64,000 nt of DNA from Streptococcus vestibularis (GCA_010604095.1 JAABLG010000004.1:15306-79305), one strand, 5' to 3'. Numbered from the stretch's first letter, positions 28,126 to 37,183 are shown. The notes: generated by a model from the letters alone, not told the origin. A program made the numbers and translations.

Positions 28126-29139
28126 ATGAAACAAAAACGTGCCCGCTTAATTTATAATCCAACATCTGGGCAAGAAATTATGAAGAAAAATGTTGCTGAG
28201 GTATTGGATATTTTGGAAGGTGCTGGTTTTGAAACGTCAGCTTTTCAAACAACACCAGATGAAAACTCAGCCAAAAATGAGGCCACTCGTGCCGCTAAAG
28301 CAGGTTTTGACTTGGTCATTGCTGCCGGTGGTGATGGAACGATTAACGAAGTGGTTTCTGGGATTGCTCCGCTCAAAATGCGCCCACAAATGGCAGTGAT
28401 TCCAACAGGAACAACGAATGACTTTGCGCGTGCTTTGAAGATTCCAAGAGGGAATCCTGTTGAAGCAGCCAAAGTCATTGCCAAAAAACAAACCCTGCAG
28501 ATGGACATTGGTCGTGCCTATGATGATAAATACTTCATCAACATTGCGGCTGCAGGTTCCTTTACCGAATTAACCTATAGTGTTCCTAGTCGATTGAAGA
28601 CGGTCCTTGGTTACTTGGCTTATCTGGTTAAAGGAGCTGAGCTGTTGCCTCAAGTTAAGAAGGTTCCAGTTCGCATTACACATGATGAGGGCGTCTTTGA
28701 AGGTGGCATTTCTATGATTTTCGTTGCCCTGACCAATTCGGTCGGTGGTTTTGAAACGATTGCTCCGGATGCTAAACTGGACGATGGTAAATTTACCCTA
28801 ATCATGGTTAAAACAGCCAACCTTTTTGAGCTGGTTGACCTTATTCGACAGGTTCTTCAAGGTGGGAAACACATCTATGATAAGAGAGTTGCTTATATCA
28901 AAACCAGTTCGCTAGATATCGAGCCCTTAGGTGAAGATCGTATGATGATTAATCTCGATGGAGAATATGGTGGAGACGCCCCTATTCATCTGCAAAATCT
29001 TAAGAATCACATTGAATTCTATGCAAATATTGATGAAATCTCTGACGATGCCATCACGCTTCCTGACACCGATGAATTGGCTCTCGAAGCCATCGCACAA
29101 AAATTCAGTAGCGAAGCTGAAAAAATTGAAAATGATTAA
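28126..29139 (+). CDS. dgkB: Diacylglycerol kinase family protein (DgkB-like)
   Basis: The 337-residue soluble kinase phosphorylates diacylglycerol released during lipoteichoic acid synthesis. It has the DAGK catalytic signature AAGGDGTINEVVSG (about residues 66-79) and GTTNDFARAL. Later DGKFTLIMV and a conserved INLDGEYGGDAP complete the two-domain fold. ATG 28126 has TAGGAGTTC upstream and sits nine bases after ligA, so both are on one transcript. A C-terminal acidic tail of about 30 residues (LPDTDELALEAIAQKF) extends beyond the core. Confidence 0.88.
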   Translation: MKQKRARLIYNPTSGQEIMKKNVAEVLDILEGAGFETSAFQTTPDENSAKNEATRAAKAGFDLVIAAGGDGTINEVVSGIAPLKMRPQMAVIPTGTTNDFARALKIPRGNPVEAAKVIAKKQTLQMDIGRAYDDKYFINIAAAGSFTELTYSVPSRLKTVLGYLAYLVKGAELLPQVKKVPVRITHDEGVFEGGISMIFVALTNSVGGFETIAPDAKLDDGKFTLIMVKTANLFELVDLIRQVLQGGKHIYDKRVAYIKTSSLDIEPLGEDRMMINLDGEYGGDAPIHLQNLKNHIEFYANIDEISDDAITLPDTDELALEAIAQKFSSEAEKIEND

Positions 29140-29252
29140 ATGACAGACAGAATTTCGGTTTATGCTAACTTCGATTGTAAATCAAGGATTTATTGCCAAT
29201 CATGTGTCGCCTTCTTAGTTTTTGACACATTTAAATCGTCTGTCTACCTTCT

Positions 29253-29283
29253 AAAGCAACCTGCTTCAGGTTGCTTTTTTAGT
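29253..29283 (+). terminator. Terminator after dgkB
   Basis: Perfect 11-bp stem AAAGCAACCTG (29253-29263) and CAGGTTGCTTT (29267-29277) with a three-base loop, then TTT. Confidence 0.9.
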
Positions 29284-29310
29284 ATTTCTATAGAAAATAA
29301 CGTTTTCATT

Positions 29311-29319
29311 TGTTACAAT
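29311..29319 (+). promoter_or_regulatory. Extended -10 promoter of the interrupted membrane gene
   Basis: TGTTACAAT at 29311-29319, 33 bases before the TTG start at 29353. Confidence 0.55.
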
Positions 29320-29352
29320 AGTAAAAACCAGTAAAATTTTCTGGAGTGTATC

Positions 29353-30384
29353 TTGGGGAGGGGTGAGAAGCTTAATAAGGAAAAGGACAGTCATTTCAAT
29401 GATAATGACATAATAAAGAGTGAGAATTCTTTTGAGTCGGCTTTTAGTGATAAAGGACCTGAGCTCGAGTCTGCTTTTCAGGAGGAAAAAGCTGAAAAGC
29501 GGTATGTCTTTCTCACTTTTGTTTCTCCAATGATACTTTTACTCGTAAGCTTGGTATCAGCTATTTTATCTTGAAAGCATCAGCCAGTAATCTTGTATTT
29601 AGCTGTGATTATTGCCTGCTTCGTGCTTTCTATCATTATCCTCAGGCTAGGGCTAAAAATGAGAAGGTTTCTCTGGGCGTCCATTGTTCTTGCATTGATT
29701 GGGCTAACATTCATTGCCACTTTGGGCTGTTCTATTTATCGAGAAACCATGAAAAAATACAGGATGATTCAGCAGGCATCTCAGTCGGAGAATAAAGCTG
29801 ATAGTGATGATCCTCAGGATTACGAAGATGCGTCTGCGGCTTATAACTGGACTGAAGAAGACTTTGAGAATTTGAAGCCTAAGAAAGATACACTGTGCTC
29901 AATTATTAAACGCCACGGTAAGGCAAAATATGTCGAGCTGGAGTCCAGTGGTTTAAAGGTAGAATATAGCCGGGGAGATGAAAAAGAGTATATTGATCTC
30001 ACTTTTGTCAAAAATAAAGAAGGTCAATTTGTTTATGATGGTGGAACAGCGACTTATCCACCTGATGGCGTCACGGTAGTTGATAATTATAGTAGTGACT
30101 GGACAAAAGAACAGCTTAATCGGTTACGTACTAAAGACCAAGAAATTTTTGGGCCAGCAACACCCTTGTCTGAGGTAGTGAGGGAACACCCTCAGGCAGA
30201 CAGCGCTCAGAGGCGCATAAGCGTGCATTCTTCAGGAGCTATGCATAAGACAGTTGATCTTGATTATACTGTTCAGAATAGCTCTATTAAGAAAGCAAAA
30301 TTTTTAAGACTATCTTTTGAGTACAATGAGGAGAAGAAGGATTATTATCTGAGTTATAATTCTGCTTCTCGTTACTCTTGGTGA
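29353..30384 (+). pseudogene. Membrane protein of unknown function interrupted by in-frame TGA
   Basis: From TTG 29353 (ribosome site CTGGAGTG upstream) the frame encodes an acidic N-terminal region (about 50 residues, FESAFSDKGPELESAFQEE) and a membrane helix. It then meets TGA at 29572-29574. The same frame resumes at once with KHQPVILYLAVIIACFVLSIIIL and a third helix, then a charged soluble domain of about 190 residues ending at 30384. The second part has no start codon with a ribosome site. One substitution therefore splits an otherwise intact gene of about 343 codons. No known domain is recognised. Confidence 0.6.
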
Positions 30385-30468
30385 AGGACTTATGATAATG
30401 AAATAATTATTCATTAGACAGCAATTTTTTTAGTAATAAGAGATTCAATTATAAAGGGGGATTTTATA

Positions 30469-31458
30469 ATGACAGCATCAAAAACCAAACGTCTCTTGTA
30501 TTTTATGTCCGAATTGGAAAAGGGAAATGACATTTCAAAAACGGACTATCTGGCTCGCTTTGGCATTAGCGAGCGTACACTTAAAGAGGATGTTAGCGAA
30601 CTTAAGGACAATTTGACAGAGCTACGTCCTAATATGAAAGTAAAATATTCCAGAAAATATGGTTCCTACCATGCCCAATATGAGCAAGGATATGGTAATC
30701 TGAAATATAATCAAGCGGTTATCTTGTCTAAAATTCTTTTGGAGAGTCGTGCCCTTCGAAAAGATGAGGTATCAGAAATTATTAACATCTTTGTTGAGAG
30801 GGCTGTAGATGACAAGGAACGCAGACGTATCAAGCAATTGACTGAGTTAGAGCTAGATAGTTATCAAGAATTGAAGATTTATCAAAATCAAGATAAGTCA
30901 ATCTTACCAGCTATTTCAGCGATTTTTGATGCCATTGTGGACCAACGGCCCTTGGCTTTCAGTTATCGTAAACCTGGAGAAAAAGTGGAGGAGTATAAGG
31001 TCTTTCCGATTTCTGTTATCTTCGACAACCACTATTTTTACTGTATTTCCTATAAATTGGATGATAACTTTACCTGTGATTATCAGTTCTCTGAAATCCG
31101 TTATTTCCGTGTTGATCGTTTCCAGACCATTCATAAATCTGAAAATAAGGTTGCCTTCACGCTCAGTCCAGAGCAAGAGGATCGTTTGATTACAGACGAG
31201 CAAGTGCGCTATCAGGCTTTCTCAATGCTTTCGGGAAATGAATGGGTTCGCATTACTTTTGAATATACGGGTCTCTACCGTGATGTCTTGGAGTCTGATA
31301 TTCCCAAACTAAATCTTCTTGAAGAGACGACTAATGACGGTGTTGACAAGGTTCGCTATGAGATTGAAACCTTTAGTTTATTGGGTTTCCAAAAGTATAT
31401 CCAACGTTTTGATGGAGATTTCGTTTTTCTAAAGATTGAAACAATAGATAACAAGTGA
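30469..31458 (+). CDS. WYL-domain transcriptional regulator
   Basis: The 329-residue protein has an N-terminal DeoR-like HTH (KTDYLARFGISERTLKEDVSELKDNL, about residues 25-50). A WYL ligand-sensing domain sits in the middle (FSYRKPGEKVEEYKVFPISVIFDNHYFYCISYKL), with the usual W replaced by F/Y at several sites, and a WCX-like C-terminus (WVRITFEYTGLYRDVLESD) ends it. WYL proteins sense nucleic acids or nucleotides in stress or defence settings; no defence genes lie nearby. ATG 30469 follows AAGGGGGATTTTATA. It likely regulates itself or the membrane protein downstream. Confidence 0.82.
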   Translation: MTASKTKRLLYFMSELEKGNDISKTDYLARFGISERTLKEDVSELKDNLTELRPNMKVKYSRKYGSYHAQYEQGYGNLKYNQAVILSKILLESRALRKDEVSEIINIFVERAVDDKERRRIKQLTELELDSYQELKIYQNQDKSILPAISAIFDAIVDQRPLAFSYRKPGEKVEEYKVFPISVIFDNHYFYCISYKLDDNFTCDYQFSEIRYFRVDRFQTIHKSENKVAFTLSPEQEDRLITDEQVRYQAFSMLSGNEWVRITFEYTGLYRDVLESDIPKLNLLEETTNDGVDKVRYEIETFSLLGFQKYIQRFDGDFVFLKIETIDNK

Positions 31459-31490
31459 AAAAGGTTTTCAGGCGACTGAATGCCTTTTTG
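31458..31490 (+). terminator. Terminator after the WYL regulator
   Basis: AAAAAGG and TTCAG (31458-31471) pair with CTGAA and CCTTTTT (31476-31489) around a GCGA loop. Confidence 0.8.
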
Positions 31491-31514
31491 TTTAGGACAA
31501 GGAGATTCTATTTG

Positions 31515-31523
31515 TGTTAAAAT
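31515..31523 (+). promoter_or_regulatory. Extended -10 promoter of the 542-residue membrane protein
   Basis: TGTTAAAAT at 31515-31523, followed eight bases later by a cre-like site. Confidence 0.65.
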
Positions 31524-31530
31524 AGATTTG

Positions 31531-31544
31531 TGGAAACGCTATCA
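31531..31544 (+). promoter_or_regulatory. cre-like CcpA operator
   Basis: TGGAAACGCTATCA fits the cre consensus (TGNNANCGNTNNCA). Placed at about +1 to +15 of the predicted transcript, where CcpA acts as a roadblock repressor. Confidence 0.6.
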
Positions 31545-31564
31545 TTTTCATAAGGAGGGAAAGT

Positions 31565-33193
31565 ATGAAAGAAAAGAAAAAAGAAATGCAAAGACAGGTT
31601 ATGACCCTCTTGGGGATTTTGATTTTTGCCTTTGTCAATGTGTTTATCTTTGATGATAAGATGGGCGCTGGATTTTCTGCCTTTTCAACCATTACCCTGA
31701 TGAGTATCGGACTATTGTCTAAGCGCACCAGCCTGCGAGTTTTGGCCATTATTTCCTATCTCATCAATGTTGTTACGGCTATTTTTGGTTTCAATTATGT
31801 TGGTTTTCTAACAGCCGTTCAGGCTATTGAACTTATTTTCGTCATTTGGTATCTTTACCCGCGTGACAGTTTTTTGGGACGGGATATAACGGATAAGTAC
31901 ACCTACCGTTTTCGTTGGATTCACCTGCTTCTCACTATTTTAGTGTCGATTGGAGGCTATATTGTCTTTGCGGTTGTCTCTAGTATTTGGAATGGTTCTT
32001 TCTTGGAATACGGTGGGAACACAGCCCTTATCTTTGCCATGCAATATTTGCTTTTTATAAGTATCACTAAGTCACGGCAGGACGAACCGACTAAGATTGC
32101 GCATTATTTTCAGAAGGAGCGCCGTACGAGGGAAATGAAGGTGGCAATAGAAGCTGAACGTTTGGCCAAAGAGAGAGCTCTTGCAAGGGCTTTTGAGGTA
32201 CCTCTGAAGGCTCCTAGTCAAACAGCTGAAAAATTTGGTAGTAACATGATCAAATTCGCTTCTGTTTGGCTATTGGTAATGGACATGTCCATTTTGGCTT
32301 ATTTCTTCCGTCCCAATGATGTTGGTTTCGGTTTTGGTGCTTTCTTTGTTCTCTTGACTATTGTCTTGTCTTTGATTTTCAAATCAGAGGAAGACAAGGA
32401 GGATGTTTTCTCTATCATCTACCACAAGATTCGTCCTATCCAACCTATTTTCTTCATTCTGCTCTTGATTGCTCACGCTCATAAGTTTAGCTACGGTGCT
32501 GCTTACGCTCTCTTGTTTTCAGCTGCTTATTTCTTCTGGGCAATCAATAAGATTAATATGAAGACCCTCTTGACCTTTACGGTTGTCATTTATTTCTTCC
32601 CAGTCTTTGGTTACCTTTCTAACCCTTACCGACTCGGTGCTGAAAACCTTAAGATGGTGGGTGAATTGGTGACAGATCGTAATAAGTCCAATACCTTTTA
32701 TGTTGGCTATTATTGGTCACTTCTAGGATTGCAGGATGATGGTGAGTATGAAGGTGTGCCTCTGTCTTGGCAGGCTGCTAAGTTTGTAAATACTGTGATT
32801 TTATCTGCTAATGAGAGTAAAACCTCAGGTTTTTTCTATGAAAATAATCATGGCGACTATATCTATGATTTACACCTAGCCAATAACAAGGGGACAATTA
32901 AGGTAACAACGGGTTCTGGAAAGGCTAAAAAAGAATTCCAATTCATGGACTTTGGCAGAACCTATTATAAGTATGAAAAATTGAAAAAATCGGATAACCA
33001 AAAGCGTTACAAAAATTTTTATGAGGTAGGGACTGTTACAACTAAGTTGGGAACCTATAATCTTTATCTCGAAATGGACCAAGATTGGGTTGATGACTAT
33101 CAAAAAGACCCGACTAATGTTGACTACCGTTTACTTATCTTTGGCGACAAACTCACACCAAAAGAAGCTTACGAAAGAGCATATCATTACTAA
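31565..33193 (+). CDS. Multipass membrane protein of unknown function
   Basis: The 542-residue protein is not recognised. The first half has about five membrane helices (from residue 13 to 160). A charged helical linker (FQKERRTREMKVAIEAERLAK) follows and then five more helices (about 225-360). The C-terminal 180 residues are soluble, with Tyr- and Asp-rich stretches such as DYIYDLHLANNKGTIKVTTGSGKAK. ATG 31565 follows AAGGAGGGAAAGT. A cre-like site over the transcript start suggests glucose control. It ends at a strong two-way terminator. Confidence 0.7.
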   Translation: MKEKKKEMQRQVMTLLGILIFAFVNVFIFDDKMGAGFSAFSTITLMSIGLLSKRTSLRVLAIISYLINVVTAIFGFNYVGFLTAVQAIELIFVIWYLYPRDSFLGRDITDKYTYRFRWIHLLLTILVSIGGYIVFAVVSSIWNGSFLEYGGNTALIFAMQYLLFISITKSRQDEPTKIAHYFQKERRTREMKVAIEAERLAKERALARAFEVPLKAPSQTAEKFGSNMIKFASVWLLVMDMSILAYFFRPNDVGFGFGAFFVLLTIVLSLIFKSEEDKEDVFSIIYHKIRPIQPIFFILLLIAHAHKFSYGAAYALLFSAAYFFWAINKINMKTLLTFTVVIYFFPVFGYLSNPYRLGAENLKMVGELVTDRNKSNTFYVGYYWSLLGLQDDGEYEGVPLSWQAAKFVNTVILSANESKTSGFFYENNHGDYIYDLHLANNKGTIKVTTGSGKAKKEFQFMDFGRTYYKYEKLKKSDNQKRYKNFYEVGTVTTKLGTYNLYLEMDQDWVDDYQKDPTNVDYRLLIFGDKLTPKEAYERAYHY

Positions 33194-33231
33194 ACAAAAA
33201 TATCTCTGCAATGTGCAGAGATATTTTTGTT
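33193..33231. terminator. Bidirectional terminator
   Basis: AACAAAAATATCTCTGCA pairs with TGCAGAGATATTTTTGTT around a three-base loop, an 18-bp stem. It serves the membrane gene on the plus strand and the QueT-like gene on the minus strand. Confidence 0.92.
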
Positions 33232-33709
33232 AGTCTTTGTATCCACGTTTGGATAACTCTCTTACAAGGACAGCTCCCAAGATTGACGGTACTAATTGTC
33301 CTAGGAGGAGATTGAAAACGAGAGCAAGATAAGGAAGTTTAAGTAAGGCACTAAGCCAGATAGGTACTACTAAGGATGGAACGAGTAGGATTGGGAGAAT
33401 GATAAACCAGCTAGACAGCTTAGCTTTACGGATGAGATAGATGCTACCAGTTGTTAAAAAGCTAGCACAGAAACCACCAACCACGTCAATCAATCCCAAT
33501 CCGCCAAAAGAGTTACCAATAGCATTGGCTATGCTGATAGGGAATACCAAAAATGGAAAGATATAAGTTAATCCATATAAAGCAGTGGCCAGACGCATCT
33601 GAACCGCACCAAAGGAAACGGCTTGTGAAGCAAAGAGAATAGCGATATAAAGGGCCATCATTATAGCTGACAGAACAAGTTTTTGAGTGGTATTAAGTTT
33701 GGTTTTCAT
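33230..33709 (-). CDS. Second QueT-like ECF S component
   Basis: The 159-residue membrane protein has five to six helices. It shares the QueT-family outline with the gene at 25598: an opening KLVLSAIMMALYIAILFASQAVSFGAVQMRLATALYGL, and NAIGNSFGGLGLIDVVGGF where the other has GCLIANFFSFNMIDVVIGS. Substrate could be a queuosine precursor or a related vitamin; this is uncertain. ATG 33709 follows TTAAGGAGAAATT on the minus strand. It lies downstream of exoA beyond a hairpin. Confidence 0.72.
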   Translation of the reverse strand: MKTKLNTTQKLVLSAIMMALYIAILFASQAVSFGAVQMRLATALYGLTYIFPFLVFPISIANAIGNSFGGLGLIDVVGGFCASFLTTGSIYLIRKAKLSSWFIILPILLVPSLVVPIWLSALLKLPYLALVFNLLLGQLVPSILGAVLVRELSKRGYKD

Positions 33710-33733
33710 AATTTCTCCTTAATTGGACATAGT

Positions 33734-33758
33734 AAAAGAGTAGCAGGTCTACTCTTTT
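33734..33758 (-). terminator. Hairpin between exoA and the QueT-like gene
   Basis: Perfect 10-bp stem AAAAGAGTAG/CTACTCTTTT with a five-base loop. The T run is short (TTTT), so termination may be partial. Confidence 0.6.
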
Positions 33759-33781
33759 TGTGATTTATGTCTAGAGATACT

Positions 33782-34609
33782 TTATAAATCAATCTCTAAG
33801 ACAATAGGTGTGTGGTCTTGGCGATCCCCAGAGTCAATCATGTCTGACTTTGTAACCTTATCGGCAATACGATTTGAAGTCAACCAGTAGTCGATTCTCC
33901 AGCCTGTATTGTTGATTTTAGATGTTTTGCTACGTTGAGCCCACCAAGTGTAGGCTCCTGTAACGTCGCCATTGAGGTGACGGTAGGTATCTGTGAATCC
34001 TTTGGCAAGGAGGTTAGTGAAGCCAGCACGTTCTTCATCTGTAAAACCAGGTGAACGACGATTACTTGAAGGGTTAGCCAAGTCGATTTCCTTGTGGGCA
34101 ACATTATAGTCACCAGTCGCAAGAACGGGTTTCTGAGCGTCCAATTCAGCTAGGTAATCCGCATATTTTTCATCCCATATTTGACGTTCAAGTAGACGTT
34201 TGAGGCCATCACCAGCATTTGGTGTGTAGACCTGTGTCACAAAGAAATTGCCAAATTCGAGAGTTATGATACGCCCTTCACAGTCCATGGTTGAAGGTGC
34301 TCCGATTTCAGGATAGGTAATGACTGGATTCAGTTCTTTTTTATACAAGAACATGGTTCCAGCATAACCTTTACGGGCAGGTTCAACAGATGAACGCCAA
34401 GTATTGTCATAGTCAGGGAAGTAGTCTTCCAAGATTTGCAAATGCTTTTTAGTCGGACCTTTGGCAGACAGTTTTGTCTCTTGAATAGCAATGATATCTG
34501 CATTTTCGGCGACTAAAGTGTCGATAACAGCACGTGATAATTGAGCGCGTGCAGAATCACTAGTAAGAGCGGCGTTTAGGGAATCAATATTCCAAGAAAT
34601 TAATTTCAT
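33782..34609 (-). CDS. exoA: Exodeoxyribonuclease III / AP endonuclease
   Basis: ExoA cuts DNA at abasic sites in base-excision repair. The 275-residue enzyme has the EEP-family motifs: SWNIDSLNA, IQETKLS (metal-binding Glu), GDYNVAHKEIDLANP (catalytic Asp/Asn), GWRIDYWLTS and the final RQDHTPIVLEI with the catalytic Asp-His. Length is typical of Gram-positive ExoA. ATG 34609 follows AAAAAGGAAACTGTACAC. No partners are adjacent except the queT-like gene downstream. Confidence 0.95.
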   Translation of the reverse strand: MKLISWNIDSLNAALTSDSARAQLSRAVIDTLVAENADIIAIQETKLSAKGPTKKHLQILEDYFPDYDNTWRSSVEPARKGYAGTMFLYKKELNPVITYPEIGAPSTMDCEGRIITLEFGNFFVTQVYTPNAGDGLKRLLERQIWDEKYADYLAELDAQKPVLATGDYNVAHKEIDLANPSSNRRSPGFTDEERAGFTNLLAKGFTDTYRHLNGDVTGAYTWWAQRSKTSKINNTGWRIDYWLTSNRIADKVTKSDMIDSGDRQDHTPIVLEIDL

Positions 34610-34736
34610 GTGTACAGTTTCCTTTTTTGAATCTTTCCTTTCTATTGTAGCAGAAAATAAGGTGTCAGGCGAGTTATGGGTTTGATAAGGGAAGCTAGGA
34701 GGAGTATACTAATCTTAGATTGAGAGGTACATATTA

Positions 34737-35069
34737 ATGAAAAAGCAATCGTACATTTATTACTTGTTTTGGGTGCTCTTGTTGATACAAGTCTTTCTTA
34801 CAATCATGATTTGGTGGTCACAGGGGCTAGTGCTTCCTCTTGTTATTTTTCCGGGGATGAGTTTCTTCTTCCTGCTTTATTTAAAGTACCTCTTAGGCTA
34901 CAACCTTAATCAGTCTCCTTCAGAACCCTTATTTGTCCTCCGTAGGTATGGCCTTGGAACTGGTTTAAATCCCAAAAATCCCCTAGGCTATAAGATTAGT
35001 CTCCTACTAGTTGTGGGTGTTTTGATTTTCCTCTTTTGTCTGAATCTGTTCGCTCTTCTAAATCCTTAA
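34737..35069 (+). CDS. Small membrane protein of unknown function
   Basis: The 110-residue protein has three predicted helices: IYYLFWVLLLIQVFLTIMIWW, GLVLPLVIFPGMSFFFLLYLKYLL and ISLLLVVGVLIFLFCLNLFALL. A polar loop (NQSPSEPLFVLRRYGLGTGLNPKNP) lies before the last. Nothing in it points to a function. ATG 34737 is preceded by GAGAGGTACATATTA, a usable ribosome site. Confidence 0.6.
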   Translation: MKKQSYIYYLFWVLLLIQVFLTIMIWWSQGLVLPLVIFPGMSFFFLLYLKYLLGYNLNQSPSEPLFVLRRYGLGTGLNPKNPLGYKISLLLVVGVLIFLFCLNLFALLNP

Positions 35070-35169
35070 TCGTCTTGTTAACAGCAAGTTTCATATCCTT
35101 AACACTATTGTCATCAAAGGCATTCTATGATAGGATGAAAGGTGAAATGATAAAGAGAAGAGGAAAATC

Positions 35170-35838
35170 ATGCGAAAGCTGTCAGAAGCAGAATGGATAA
35201 GCCGTTTTGAGCAAGTTCAGGGACGTAATCCAAAACCTGATGAACTACAACTGGCTTATCAGTCTGGACTTATTGAAGTCTCGAAAAATTACAATTATAT
35301 CTATATTCTTCTGGGCTCTCTATTAGCAATTGTCGTTGCCATAGGAATTAGTCTGATTTCAGGGACAACACATCAACAGTCTGAGGGACCTTCTACAATG
35401 GCTAGCACGCTTTTCGCATCAACGGGAATATCAAGTGACAATTCTAGTGCTTCGGCGAGTGAAAATCCACGTTGGACCAATGATAAAGGAAGTCGTCTTG
35501 CTAATTTAATGGTTTCTTGGGGTAACCAGATGAATCAACCTGGTTATCAGGAAATTACCAAAGAAGCCTCCACTATTCCTATCCATTGGGGGTCAGACCG
35601 TGATCAGGTTGTGGACGCAACCTATGCTGCAAATGGGAATAGCAGTTCTGAGTACACTATTGTTTCAGTATATGAGCGTTGGCAGGGTACGACCGTTCAC
35701 CGTTATTTCTTCTCCATAAAAAGAGATGGAACACCAGTTGTTCTTTATTCATCAACTACTAATGGTAGCATTTACTACGTCAAAGAAACAGGAAATGAAA
35801 ATCTCAAATCAGCATACGCCGATATTGTCAGCAACTAA
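35170..35838 (+). CDS. Membrane-anchored protein with DUF4767-like domain
   Basis: The 222-residue protein starts with a short soluble motif (EAEWISRFEQVQGRNPKPDE...A...G) that is also found at the start of the protein at 41436. One membrane helix follows (YIYILLGSLLAIVVAIGISLIS, about 41-62), then a Ser-rich linker. The external domain begins RWTNDKGSRLANLMVSWGNQMNQPGYQ and looks like DUF4767. Function unknown; surface exposure is inferred from the anchor. ATG 35170 has AAGAGGAAAATC upstream. A strong terminator follows. Confidence 0.7.
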   Translation: MRKLSEAEWISRFEQVQGRNPKPDELQLAYQSGLIEVSKNYNYIYILLGSLLAIVVAIGISLISGTTHQQSEGPSTMASTLFASTGISSDNSSASASENPRWTNDKGSRLANLMVSWGNQMNQPGYQEITKEASTIPIHWGSDRDQVVDATYAANGNSSSEYTIVSVYERWQGTTVHRYFFSIKRDGTPVVLYSSTTNGSIYYVKETGNENLKSAYADIVSN

Positions 35839-35873
35839 AAACTAGATTTCCAATTGGAAACCTAGTTTTTTAG
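35837..35873 (+). terminator. Terminator after the DUF4767-like gene
   Basis: AAAAACTAG-A-TTTCC pairs with GGAAA-C-CTAGTTTTT around an AATT loop. Confidence 0.9.
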
Positions 35874-35961
35874 TGTGAAGAAAGGCAAGATGAGAAAACT
35901 CTAAGTACCACCTGCCTAGTTAGAGTTACATTCTTTGATATTCACTTTTCTAAGTAGTGTG

Positions 35962-36840
35962 TTATTTAACCTTTTTAGCCAACATAGTCGCAAATTGAAG
36001 GGCAATTGGATTACCATATTCATCTAAGCGGTGAAGGTGACCAATATTTTCATTGTATTTGACAAGCTCCCAGTCGCTATAGTAGTTTTTCAATTCGCCT
36101 TCTTCAAAGGTAAATGGGAAAGGCATGGTACAAGGGTGCTCCTCAGTATTCATGGCACAGACAATTAAATTGTAACCACCAAGGGCAGTACGCTCTTGCA
36201 TATTCTTGATGATAGCCGGAATTTGGTCAGGATCAAGGAACATGAAGACCACTGTTGAGAGAATAAAATCAAAGGTTTCTGATTCTGGAAGAGCAGCAAG
36301 GTTGATATCGTAGTAACCAGCTCTAACATTGTAATTTTCCTCATCAGCGATCATCTGGATACGTTGGGTAGCTTCATTATTAATGTCAACAGCAGTGACA
36401 TCATGTCCAAGTGACGCTAAATAAAGAGCGTTACGACCATGACCACAACCAAGGTCTAGAGTGCGACCAGGTTTGATATAGCCAGATTGCACGGCCTCAA
36501 GAACCTCAGAGTGGGCCTTAGTATCATACTTTTTAGCCATGTAGTCCTCAGGTTTGCAATAAAAAGACAGATAGCATTCTAAATCCTCTGAAGCAGCAGC
36601 GATGCGGTGCCAAGCCTGAGGTTCTACAAAAGGAATATCTGTTTCAGGTGTGAAGAGATGTTCCTCAGTAACCTGTCCTTCTTCATCTAATTCGTAAAAA
36701 TAAAGAGCCCCAGACAGGATGGTCAGTTTAGCCCATGTTCCTACCTTTGTATTATGTTTTTGAGTCACCATTTCTGGAAGAGTAGTGGCTGTCCAGTTTG
36801 GGAGACGTTTATAGCAAAGAAGTTGCTGATCTATAGTCAT
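35962..36840 (-). CDS. tehB: SAM-dependent methyltransferase TehB with N-terminal cupin-like domain
   Basis: The 292-residue protein joins a small beta-rich domain (about residues 12-95, YKRLPNWTATTLPEMVTQKHNTKVGTWAKL, DUF1971-like) to a methyltransferase domain with motif I RTLDLGCGHGRNALYLASLG near residue 130. This is the long TehB form, tied to tellurite resistance and detoxification by methylation; the natural substrate is unknown. ATG 36840 is chosen because AAAGGAACT lies just upstream on the minus strand. A TTG six codons earlier overlaps that site. The two RNA genes lie upstream on the same strand. Confidence 0.88.
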   Translation of the reverse strand: MTIDQQLLCYKRLPNWTATTLPEMVTQKHNTKVGTWAKLTILSGALYFYELDEEGQVTEEHLFTPETDIPFVEPQAWHRIAAASEDLECYLSFYCKPEDYMAKKYDTKAHSEVLEAVQSGYIKPGRTLDLGCGHGRNALYLASLGHDVTAVDINNEATQRIQMIADEENYNVRAGYYDINLAALPESETFDFILSTVVFMFLDPDQIPAIIKNMQERTALGGYNLIVCAMNTEEHPCTMPFPFTFEEGELKNYYSDWELVKYNENIGHLHRLDEYGNPIALQFATMLAKKVK

Positions 36841-36893
36841 TTTGTGAGTTCCTTTCAATAGGTATGGTTCTATTATAGCAAAAGTTTGGAAAA

Positions 36894-37088
36894 GAAAAAA
36901 AGTCTAGCTGGGGGAGCTAGACGCTTTTATTGTGAGAGAACTGATAATCTAGGAATGGGGGAAAAGTGTTTGGGGAAGATAGGTATAAATGTTAAGAAGG
37001 GTTCCTAGACTATCAAAAAATGTTCATGAGAACAATAAGTTTCAAATGATAAAATATTTATCTCGAACTCATTCGCTCTCTCTTTACA
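36894..37088 (-). ncRNA. Candidate small RNA, copy A (about 195 nt)
   Basis: On the minus strand an extended -10 (TGGTAGAAT, -10 at 37100-37095) is followed by a transcript with no ORF conserved in copy B. The body holds a long conserved block whose ends pair (TCTAGGAA with TTCCTAGA), and between them two C-rich single-stranded runs, CTTCCCC and TTTTCCCCC. It ends in a perfect terminator, GTCTAGCT/AGCTAGAC plus T7. C-rich runs of this kind can pair with Shine-Dalgarno sequences, as in staphylococcal Rsa RNAs. A LytTR-like direct repeat lies 50 bp upstream of the -10. There is no -35 box, so activation is expected. Confidence 0.7.
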
Positions 37089-37150
37089 CTATCTATTCTA
37101 CCAAAAAAATCAGCAAAACGCTTACATAATATTAAAAATCGTAAGAAAAA

Positions 37151-37183
37151 ATCACGAACAGTCAATTAATGGTCTTGAATGGT
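37151..37183 (-). promoter_or_regulatory. LytTR-type direct repeat upstream of small RNA A
   Basis: Minus strand ACCATTCAAGAC (37183-37172) and ACTGTTCGTGAT (37162-37151), start to start 21 bp, i.e. two helical turns. The shape matches sites of ComE/BlpR-type regulators. It lies exactly as far from the -10 as in copy B. Confidence 0.65.

Noticed and set aside
29140-29334. 64-residue Cys-rich frame after dgkB
   Set aside because: It runs through the dgkB terminator, has no ribosome site, and overlaps the next promoter.
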